This document shows, piece after piece, positions 57,804-64,000 of a stretch of 64,000 nucleotides of DNA. Position 1 is the first letter of the stretch, and each line of letters opens with the position of its first letter. The position numbers and the translations under genes are program-made. The DNA lies in NCBI RefSeq assembly GCF_017876295.1, contig NZ_JAGINT010000002.1:2046001-2110000 (forward strand), read 5' to 3'. Source of the stretch: Kribbella aluminosa (GTDB taxonomy: Bacteria; Actinomycetota; Actinomycetes; Propionibacteriales; Kribbellaceae). The notes beneath the pieces are model-generated. The model searched no databases. It was not told the DNA's origin and saw only the letters and a program-made list of their open reading frames with translations.

Positions 57804-59024
57804 GTGACTCCGCCCACTGAATCGGACACGCAGCGCATTCCGGTCCGCTACTGGATCTGGTTGTTCGGCGCCGCCGTGTCCCTCCTCGGCGACCTGACGA
57901 TGAGCTTCGGCATCGGCTGGTCCGCCACCCGGCACGGCGGCAGCGTCGCCGGCCTCATCCTGCTCCTCGCCGCCGCCCCCCGCGCCGCCCTCCTCCTGGT
58001 CGGCGGAGCAGTAGGCGACCGCTACGGCGCCCCCCGAGTCCTCCTGGCCAGCTGCACAGCGATGTTCGTGGTGACGGCCGCTCTGGTTCCGGCGTCGGCG
58101 GCCGTGGGCGAACCGGTCTGGCTGCTGGTGATCCTGGCGCTGGTGGTCGGATCGATCGACGCGTTCTTCCTGCCGTCCTCACGGGCGATGCCCCGCTTGC
58201 TCGTTCCGCCGCAGCAGGTGCCGCGGGCGCTCGCGAGCTTCCAGGTGACGGGTGTGGTGTTCGCGGTCACGGGTACGGCGGTCGGCGGAGTCCTGGTCAG
58301 CTGGTCAGGGCTGAAGGCCGCCGGTGGGTTCGACGCGCTGACGTTCGGCGTGATGATCGTCGTACTGCTCGTCCTGCGGAAGACGATGGCGCCGGCGGGC
58401 CGGATGCCGAGCGGGATGCTGCGGTCGATCGGCGCCGGGATCCGGGTGGCCTTCGGCCGTCCGCTGACCCGGGCGCTGCTGATCACGATGTTCGTCGCGG
58501 CCGGCCTGCTGATGCCGCTCGACGCACTGCTGTTTCCGCTGCTGGCGCGGGACCACGGCTGGAACGCCGCGACCGCCGGACTGCTGATCGCCAGCCGCAG
58601 CCTCGGCGTCGGGGTGATCGCGCTGCGGATCCTGATGCGGGGCGCGTTCCCGCGGCCGGGCATCGTCGCGGCGCTCGGCCTGCTGCTCGCAGCGGTCGGC
58701 TTGCTCGGCCTGGCGTTGCTGGACCCGTTGCCGCTGACGTTCGCGGCGGGTGTGGTGAGCGGCGTCGGAGTCGGCACGTTCACCGGTCACGTCCTGCCGT
58801 TGCTGATGAACTCGGTGGAGCGAGAGTTCCAGTCCCGCCTGCAGTCCATCGTCGTACTCAGCCAGAACATCGCGCTGATGGTGATGAACCCGCTACTGGG
58901 CGGCCTGGCCGACGTACGCAGCCTGGGCATCACCGGTGTCTGCCTGGGGATCTCGGTGCTGGCAGCCATCACCGGTGGCGTCGTACTGACCCGCCCCGTC
59001 GTTCGTGCGGCGACTGTCGCCTAG
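57804..59024 (+). CDS. MFS transporter
   Basis: A 406-residue permease with 12 predicted helices. The DRYGAPRVLLAS segment after helix 2 is a motif-A variant, and ALASFQVTGVVFAVTGTAVG resembles motif C, so it may be a proton-driven exporter. The substrate is unknown. GTG 57804 lies eight bases after TAAGGT, suggesting a leaderless mRNA. The TAG stop shares CTAG with the convergent UDP-glucose dehydrogenase stop. Confidence 0.88.
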   Translation: MTPPTESDTQRIPVRYWIWLFGAAVSLLGDLTMSFGIGWSATRHGGSVAGLILLLAAAPRAALLLVGGAVGDRYGAPRVLLASCTAMFVVTAALVPASAAVGEPVWLLVILALVVGSIDAFFLPSSRAMPRLLVPPQQVPRALASFQVTGVVFAVTGTAVGGVLVSWSGLKAAGGFDALTFGVMIVVLLVLRKTMAPAGRMPSGMLRSIGAGIRVAFGRPLTRALLITMFVAAGLLMPLDALLFPLLARDHGWNAATAGLLIASRSLGVGVIALRILMRGAFPRPGIVAALGLLLAAVGLLGLALLDPLPLTFAAGVVSGVGVGTFTGHVLPLLMNSVEREFQSRLQSIVVLSQNIALMVMNPLLGGLADVRSLGITGVCLGISVLAAITGGVVLTRPVVRAATVA

Positions 59025-60358
59025 GGCTTTCCGGGTGCGCGGTAGGTCCAGCCGGCTGCGCGCCAGGCTTCGGCGTTCAGGTTGAGGCGGGCGTCCACGA
59101 CGACCGGGGTGCTGACGACGTTCTTCAGGGTGGCCGGGTCGAGTTGGCGGAACTCGGGCCACTCGGTGAGGTGCAGTACGGCGTGGGCGTCGCGGCAGGC
59201 GTCGACGGCGGACTGGGCGTAGCGCAGGGTCGGGCGGACGCGGCGGGCGTTCTCCATCGCCTCCGGGTCGTAGACCGTGACGTTCGCGCCGTGCAGCTGG
59301 ATCCGGCCGGCCACGTCGAGCGCGGGCGAGTCGCGGACGTCGTCGGTACCGGCCTTGAACGCGGCGCCGAGCACCGTGACGTTCTTGCCGGCCCACTCGC
59401 CGCCGAGCATTTTGTGGGTGATGTCAACGATCCCGGCGCGCCGGTGGTGGTTGATGTCGTCGACCTCGCGGAGCAGCGTGATGACCTCTTCGACGCCGAG
59501 CTCGCCGGCCCGGTGCATGAACGAGCGCAGGTCCTTCGGCAGGCAGCCGCCGCCGTACCCGGGGCCGGCGTTCAGCATCCCGCGGCCGATCCGCTTGTCG
59601 TACCCGAGCGCGTCGGCCAGCTGGGTGACGTCCGCCCCGGTTGCGTCGGCCAGCTCGGCGAGCGCGTTGATGAACGAGATCTTCGTGGCCAGGAAGGCGT
59701 TCGCGCCGCCCTTCACCAGCTCGGCGGTCGGCAGGTTGCAGACCACCACCGGCGAGCCTTCGGCGATCGGGGTCGCGAAAACCTCCCGCAGCCGGGTCTC
59801 CGCGGCCTCGGACTGGACGCCGAACACCAGCCGGTCCGGGTGCAGCGTGTCGTCCACGCCGTGCGCCTCGCGGAGGAACTCGGGCTGCCAGGCGACCTCG
59901 ACCGTCGTACCGGCCGGGGCCTCGGCGTGGAAGCGCTTCTCGACGAGTTTCGACGTACCGACGGGGACCGTGGACCGGCCGACGACCAGGGTCGGCTTGG
60001 TGAGCAGCGGCGCGAGCATGTCGACGACCGAGTTGACCTGGCTCAGGTCGGCGGCCTCGCTGCCCTCGAGCTGCGGCGTGCCGACGCAGACGAAGTGCAC
60101 GTCGGCCCAGTCCGCGATCTCGCGGTAGTCCTTGGTGAACCGCAGCCGGCCGGAATCCACGTGCTTCTTCAGCAGCGGGTCCAGCCCGGGCTCGTACAGC
60201 GGGGCCTTGCCGTCGTTGAGCAGCTTCAACCGGTGCTCGTCGATCTCGACCCCGATCACGTCGAAACCGAACTCGGCCATCCCGGCGGCAGTGTTCGCCC
60301 CGAGGTAGTTGGTACCGATCACGGCGATCCGCAGGGGGCGGGAGGTCGCTTCACTCAT
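59021..60358 (-). CDS. UDP-glucose 6-dehydrogenase family protein
   Basis: 445 residues: Rossmann N-domain (LRIAVIGTNYLGANTA), central domain with LVVGRSTVPVGTS and EFLREAHGVDDTLHPDRLVF, and the catalytic-Cys loop GPGYGGGCLPKDLRSFMH. It oxidises a UDP-sugar (probably UDP-glucose) to the uronic acid with two NAD+, feeding envelope polysaccharides. The second Gly of the usual GxGYxG nucleotide loop is Asn (GTNYLG), an uncommon variant. The ATG at 60358 is preferred over 60376. Confidence 0.9.
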   Translation of the reverse strand: MSEATSRPLRIAVIGTNYLGANTAAGMAEFGFDVIGVEIDEHRLKLLNDGKAPLYEPGLDPLLKKHVDSGRLRFTKDYREIADWADVHFVCVGTPQLEGSEAADLSQVNSVVDMLAPLLTKPTLVVGRSTVPVGTSKLVEKRFHAEAPAGTTVEVAWQPEFLREAHGVDDTLHPDRLVFGVQSEAAETRLREVFATPIAEGSPVVVCNLPTAELVKGGANAFLATKISFINALAELADATGADVTQLADALGYDKRIGRGMLNAGPGYGGGCLPKDLRSFMHRAGELGVEEVITLLREVDDINHHRRAGIVDITHKMLGGEWAGKNVTVLGAAFKAGTDDVRDSPALDVAGRIQLHGANVTVYDPEAMENARRVRPTLRYAQSAVDACRDAHAVLHLTEWPEFRQLDPATLKNVVSTPVVVDARLNLNAEAWRAAGWTYRAPGKP

Positions 60359-60482
60359 GTCCGGGACTCTACCCATCGTGGTTAGCAGCCGGTGACCGGC
60401 TCATGTCTGGAGAGTGCGTACTTGCTCACTTTCGGCGTACGACGCACCCCACGCGCAGGTTGTTCGTCGTACAGTGCAACTC

Positions 60483-61646
60483 GTGAGTAACCCATTCGAG
60501 CTGTACGCGCTGCCCGAGGAGTACCAGGCGATCCGCGAGGCCGTTCGCGACGTCTGCGACGCCAAGGTCGCCCCGCACGCCGGGGACGTGGACGAGCTGG
60601 CCGAGTTCCCGAAGGCGTCGTACGACGCGCTGAAGGCGTCGGACTTCCACGCGCCGCACATCCCGGAGCAGTACGGCGGTGCCGGCGCGGACGCGCTCGC
60701 CACCGTGATCGTGATCGAGGAGGTCGCCCGCGCGTGCGCGTCGACGTCGCTGATCCCGGCCGTGAACAAGCTCGGCTCGCTGCCGCTGCTGCTGGCCGCG
60801 TCCGACGAGGTGAAGCAACGCTACCTGCCGCCGGTGGCCGCAGGTGACTCGATGTTCTCGTACTGCCTGTCGGAGCCGGAGGCCGGTTCGGACGCCGCCT
60901 CGATGAAGACCCGCGCGGTCCGCGACGGCGACGGCTACCTGCTGAACGGCGTGAAGCGCTGGATCACCAACGCCGGCGTCAGCGACTTCTACACGGTGTT
61001 CGCGGTCACCGACCCGGACGCGCGCTCGAAGGGCATCAGCGCGTTCGTGGTCGAGAAGTCCGACGAGGGCGTGTCGTTCGGCGCTCCGGAGAAGAAGCTC
61101 GGGATCAAGGGCTCGCCGACCCGCGAGGTGTACTTCGACAACGTCCGGATCCCCGCGTCCCGACTGATCGGCGCGGAGGGCACCGGGTTCGCGACCGCGA
61201 TGCAGACCCTCGACCACACCCGGGTGACGATCGCCGCGCAGGCGCTCGGCATCGCGCAGGGCGCGCTCGACTACGCGCTCGGCTACGTCCAGGAACGCAA
61301 GCAGTTCGGCAAGGCGATCGCCGAGTTCCAGGGCCTGCAGTTCATGCTCGCCGACATGGGCATGAAGATCGAGGCGGCCCGCCAGCTCACCTATGCGGCC
61401 GCGGCCAAGTCCGAACGCGGCGACGAGGACCTCACCTACTTCGGCGCCGCCGCCAAGTGCTTCGCCTCCGACACCGCGATGGCCGTCACCACCGACGCCG
61501 TCCAACTCCTCGGCGGCTACGGCTACACCCACGACTACCCGGTCGAACGCATGATGCGCGACGCCAAGATCACCCAGATCTACGAAGGCACCAACCAGGT
61601 CCAGCGCATCGTGATGGCCCGCCAACTCCTGAAGGGCATCGGCTGA
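60483..61646 (+). CDS. acyl-CoA dehydrogenase
   Basis: 387 residues with complete family motifs: PEQYGGAGADALATVIVIEE, YCLSEPEAGSDAASMKTRAV, VQERKQFGKAIAEFQGLQFM, QLLGGYGYTHDYPVERMMRD and QIYEGTNQVQRIV with the catalytic Glu. It oxidises an acyl-CoA, passing electrons to ETF. Chain-length preference unclear. The GTG at 60483 follows TACAGT (60470-60475) by seven bases; GTACGACG / CGTCGTAC arms flank the region upstream. A chorismate mutase gene follows after 5 nt. Confidence 0.93.
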   Translation: MSNPFELYALPEEYQAIREAVRDVCDAKVAPHAGDVDELAEFPKASYDALKASDFHAPHIPEQYGGAGADALATVIVIEEVARACASTSLIPAVNKLGSLPLLLAASDEVKQRYLPPVAAGDSMFSYCLSEPEAGSDAASMKTRAVRDGDGYLLNGVKRWITNAGVSDFYTVFAVTDPDARSKGISAFVVEKSDEGVSFGAPEKKLGIKGSPTREVYFDNVRIPASRLIGAEGTGFATAMQTLDHTRVTIAAQALGIAQGALDYALGYVQERKQFGKAIAEFQGLQFMLADMGMKIEAARQLTYAAAAKSERGDEDLTYFGAAAKCFASDTAMAVTTDAVQLLGGYGYTHDYPVERMMRDAKITQIYEGTNQVQRIVMARQLLKGIG

Positions 61647-61651
61647 CCGTC

Positions 61652-61960
61652 ATGACCACGATCGACCCGGCGGTCCGCGCCGAGCTGGACAGTCTCCGCG
61701 ACAGTATCGACAACCTCGACGCGGCTCTGGTTCACATCCTCGCCGAACGCTTCAAGTACACGCAGCAGGTCGGGCGGCTGAAGGCCGAGCACGCGCTGCC
61801 GCCCGGTGACCCGGCCCGCGAGGCCAACCAGATCGCCCGGCTGCGCGGCCTCGCCGAGACCGCGAAGCTCGACCCGGCCTTCGCCGAGAAGCTCCTCGGC
61901 TTCATCATCAGCGAGGTCATCCGGCACCACGAGCAGATCGCCGAGAGCACCAGGAGCTAG
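61652..61960 (+). CDS. AroQ-type chorismate mutase
   Basis: A 102-residue all-helical chorismate mutase: RAELDSLRDSIDNLDAALVH and ILAERFKYTQQVGRLKAEHA, with conserved Arg, Lys and Glu positions, then EKLLGFIISEVIRHHEQIAE. It converts chorismate to prephenate for Phe and Tyr synthesis. ATG at 61652, five bases after the acyl-CoA dehydrogenase stop, so probably co-transcribed, an unexpected pairing. A hairpin follows. Confidence 0.92.
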   Translation: MTTIDPAVRAELDSLRDSIDNLDAALVHILAERFKYTQQVGRLKAEHALPPGDPAREANQIARLRGLAETAKLDPAFAEKLLGFIISEVIRHHEQIAESTRS

Positions 61961-61975
61961 GTCCTGTCTGGTAAT

Positions 61976-62005
61976 CCAGCGATCCGCCCCGCGGCGACAC
62001 GCTGG
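61976..62005. terminator. hairpin after chorismate mutase
   Basis: CCAGCG (61976-61981) and CGCTGG (62000-62005) form a 6-bp stem with an 18-nt GC-rich loop, 15 nt after the stop. No T-run. The rest of the 124-bp gap before the LuxR gene holds only a possible weak promoter. Confidence 0.45.
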
Positions 62006-62084
62006 GTGATTGCGTAAGAACTCTCCGGATGCGGCATGATTTGCGCGTTGCAGTCTGTGACTGCCGGGGTGGAAGGACCAGAAG

Positions 62085-63695
62085 GTGGCGCCAGGTGGTG
62101 CCCAGGTCGCTCGTGGTGCGTTGGCCGGGCTGCCTGAGGCGTTGGGGAGGATCGCGGCGGAGGGGGACTGGGACGCGCTGCAGCGTGTCTGTGACGAGCA
62201 TCTACTGTCGGTGGAGGGGGAGCTGGCGACACGGTTGCTGGACGCGCTGACGCTGGTGCCGGACGACGAGTTGCGGGCCCGCCCGCGGTTGATGCTGTCG
62301 TGGCTGAGCGTGTACTACGCGGCGACGCAGCCGGACGCCGTCGAGCTTCGGCCGTTTCTGCGGCACTACACCGAGCTCGGGACCCGGCTCGCGGCGTCGA
62401 TGGACATCGACAGTGAGACGTCGGTGGCGACACTGACGACGGTCGGGGTCGCGGCGATGATCGCGCTGCGGGAGCAGGGGCGATGTGTCGAGGCGGAGGA
62501 GCTGGGGCAGCGGCTCAGTGCGCGGGCCGCGCAGCTCAGCCCGCTGCCTGGGGTCGACGGTGCCTGGCGGCCGGGGTGGCTGCCGTTGCAGCGCGGCCTC
62601 ACCCGGACGTTGATGGACGACCGGCCGGCCGCGGTCGAGCTGTTCCGGCACGCGTTCGAGCTCGCGACCCTCGAGCCGGCCACCGCCGCCACCGCGCTGA
62701 ACGCCGCCGCGAACCTCGCGATGATCTTCGCGAATCTCGGCCATACCGGGTCCGCGCAGCAGTGGCTGCAGCGGATGCAGGAGTTCGAGGTGCCGTCCCA
62801 GCGGGTCCGGTACCTGCTCACCGCCGGCGGATCGATCGCCGAGGGCTGGGACGCCCTGGACCGGTACGACGACACCGAACTGGCGAGCCTGCTGGAGATC
62901 GTCGGCGACGGCACCCGGCGGATCGAGGTCTGGCCGTTCGCGGCGGCGCTGGTGTTCGCCCACGGGCTGTACCGCGGCGACCAGGCGTCGGCGCTCGCGC
63001 ATCTCGGCACCCTCCGCCTCAGCCACGCGCCCGAGCTCACCGAACTCACCGCGGCGTCGCAGGTACTGCGGCGTGCGTGGATCGACCTGCTGATCGCCAC
63101 CGGCCAGGGAACGCGCGCGTTGCGGCTGATCAAGGAAACGGGCGCGCACGAACCGTGGCTCACGCTTTCGACCGCACGGATCCGGTTCCTCAACGGCGAG
63201 TACGCCGCGGTCCGTGCGCTGGCGTCCCGGCTGCCGTGGGACACGGTCACGTCGTACCGGGATCTGCGGCAACTCCTGCTGCTCAAGGCGATTGCGGCAT
63301 CGCGGATGGGCGACGTACCGGAAGCGCGGGCGGCCGCGGACCTGGCTGATCGGCTCCGGACGCCGGACGAGGTGCTCTCGCTGGCGTCGCTGTCTCCGGC
63401 CGAGCGCGCGGAAATCCAGGAAATCAAGGAATTTCCGTTGACCGACGAGGCCCGCGAACGGCTCGCCCGGGCGCGGGGAGTGTTTCCGGATCGCCTGGAT
63501 CTGGTGGAGCTGACCAGCCGGGAACACGCCGTACTGACCGAACTGGACGCCGGCGGGAGTACGCCGGAAATCGCCGGAAAACTGGTGGTTTCGGTGAACA
63601 CCGTGCGCACCCAGGTGAAAAGCGTCTACCGCAAACTCGGCGCCTCGACCCGCGAGGACGCGGTACTGCGTGCATACGAGCTCGGCCTGCTCTAG
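62085..63695 (+). CDS. LuxR-family regulator with helical repeats
   Basis: 536 residues. The N-terminal ~440 residues are TPR-like helical repeats (LLDALTLVPDDELRARPRLM, LNAAANLAMIFANLGHTGSA, AASRMGDVPEARAAADLADR) related to the C-terminal part of large MalT/LAL regulators, but no NB-ARC/AAA ATPase domain precedes them. The C terminus is a LuxR HTH (LVELTSREHAVLTELDAGG, then VVSVNTVRTQVKSVYRKLG). GGAAGGA lies 7 nt before the GTG at 62085. The stop shares CTAG with the convergent peroxidase stop. Inducer unknown. Confidence 0.88.
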   Translation: MAPGGAQVARGALAGLPEALGRIAAEGDWDALQRVCDEHLLSVEGELATRLLDALTLVPDDELRARPRLMLSWLSVYYAATQPDAVELRPFLRHYTELGTRLAASMDIDSETSVATLTTVGVAAMIALREQGRCVEAEELGQRLSARAAQLSPLPGVDGAWRPGWLPLQRGLTRTLMDDRPAAVELFRHAFELATLEPATAATALNAAANLAMIFANLGHTGSAQQWLQRMQEFEVPSQRVRYLLTAGGSIAEGWDALDRYDDTELASLLEIVGDGTRRIEVWPFAAALVFAHGLYRGDQASALAHLGTLRLSHAPELTELTAASQVLRRAWIDLLIATGQGTRALRLIKETGAHEPWLTLSTARIRFLNGEYAAVRALASRLPWDTVTSYRDLRQLLLLKAIAASRMGDVPEARAAADLADRLRTPDEVLSLASLSPAERAEIQEIKEFPLTDEARERLARARGVFPDRLDLVELTSREHAVLTELDAGGSTPEIAGKLVVSVNTVRTQVKSVYRKLGASTREDAVLRAYELGLL

Positions 63696-64000
63696 AACAA
63701 CGTGCTGCCCAACGGGCGCCGTGGATCGAACCCGGGGAGGATCAGGAACGTCGCGCTGGCTGTCGTCTTCGTGAACGGCAGCAACGCGTCCCCGTTCTCC
63801 ATGTGGGTAAGGGTTGCGGTGAACGTCCGCAGGTCGTTCTGGAAGCTGACGAAGAGCAGACCCGGTGCCGGTTCGTCGATGCTGTACGAACGACGGAGCA
63901 TCAGCCGGACGCCGACCACGGCCGCGTGCGCACGACGGGCGTGGGCGTCGGCCGGCACGAGGTACCGACCGTCGGGCGTCTTCGCACCAAGATCGGGGCC
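63692..64000 (-). CDS. Dyp-type peroxidase, C-terminal part (runs off window)
   Basis: The window ends inside this gene; about 102 C-terminal residues are visible. ADAHARRAHAAVVGVRLMLR, then RSYSIDEPAPGLLFVSFQND and GDALLPFTKTTASATFLILP, then DPRRPLGSTLF match the heme-binding C-terminal half of dye-decolorising peroxidases, with the conserved His-x-Arg region that binds heme. Whether it has a Tat signal (EfeB type) cannot be seen here. Confidence 0.82.
   Translation of the reverse strand, partial: GPDLGAKTPDGRYLVPADAHARRAHAAVVGVRLMLRRSYSIDEPAPGLLFVSFQNDLRTFTATLTHMENGDALLPFTKTTASATFLILPGFDPRRPLGSTLF

Overview
The window is GC-rich, densely coded chromosomal DNA of an actinomycete. Supporting signs are frequent GTG and some TTG starts, a mycothiol-dependent maleylpyruvate-isomerase-type protein, an acyl-CoA carboxylase with a small epsilon subunit, two Eis-family acetyltransferases, a HemD carrying a response-regulator-type C-terminal domain, predicted GlnR and Zur sites, and many start codons placed 6-8 nt after a TAnnnT -10 element, as in leaderless actinobacterial transcripts. 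Overall gene style suggests the Nocardioidaceae/Kribbella area; that assignment is an impression, not a proof. I saw no rRNA, tRNA, CRISPR array, insertion sequence or prophage. Most of the window looks like core metabolism plus regulators, with a few decayed genes.

Layout. 1-9.8 kb: a SUKH (SMI1/KNR4) protein with an apparent C-terminal frameshift, a serine hydrolase divergent from its TetR regulator across two palindromic operators, a biotin-carboxylase/BCCP acyl-CoA carboxylase alpha chain, a membrane-anchored binding protein with an unusual N-terminal helical domain, an SMP-30 lactonase, a nucleotidyltransferase and an Nramp-type transporter. 9.8-15.1 kb: a 1001-residue regulator (decayed cyclase domain, STAND ATPase, LuxR HTH) and an MMPL transporter, with a frameshifted gene stub between them. 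15.1-25.5 kb: a nitrate/nitrite assimilation operon behind a GlnR-type box: NarK transporter, molybdopterin nitrate reductase, a very long fusion of a reductase-type flavoprotein with NirB, NirD, HemD and a sirohydrochlorin chelatase (the last two make siroheme for NirB), then two small proteins. 25.5-30.9 kb: a multiply frameshifted gene, then a MerR regulator with an acyl-CoA dehydrogenase, a carboxyltransferase and an HpcH/HpaI aldolase, resembling a leucine/isovalerate catabolic cluster, and a mycothiol-dependent protein.

30.9-44.2 kb: a Zur-box promoter driving a COG0523-like protein without a P-loop; an Eis-like acetyltransferase; a DUF4129-MoxR-DUF58 operon that contains a tandem 119-bp cassette of overlapping 40-codon ORFs with covarying hairpins; a TetR/MFS efflux pair; a small MmcQ/YjbR protein; a zinc metallopeptidase; a DUF885 protein; and a Maf-methyltransferase fusion. 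44.3-64 kb: acyl-CoA carboxylase beta and epsilon subunits, an unrecognised 463-residue protein, an SCP2-like protein divergent from a TetR regulator over two spaced operators, PEP carboxylase coupled to biotin protein ligase, a bacterial PH-domain protein, a second Eis-like protein, a secreted protein, GtrA, PurK-PurE, an MFS permease, UDP-glucose dehydrogenase, a second acyl-CoA dehydrogenase with chorismate mutase, a LuxR-type regulator and the 3' end of a Dyp-type peroxidase.

Common themes are biotin and acyl-CoA carboxylation (carboxylase alpha, beta and epsilon chains, the ligase that biotinylates the alpha chain, and an anaplerotic PEP carboxylase) and nitrogen assimilation with its dedicated cofactor supply. 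The least explained item is the tandem RNA-like cassette at 33961-34208.
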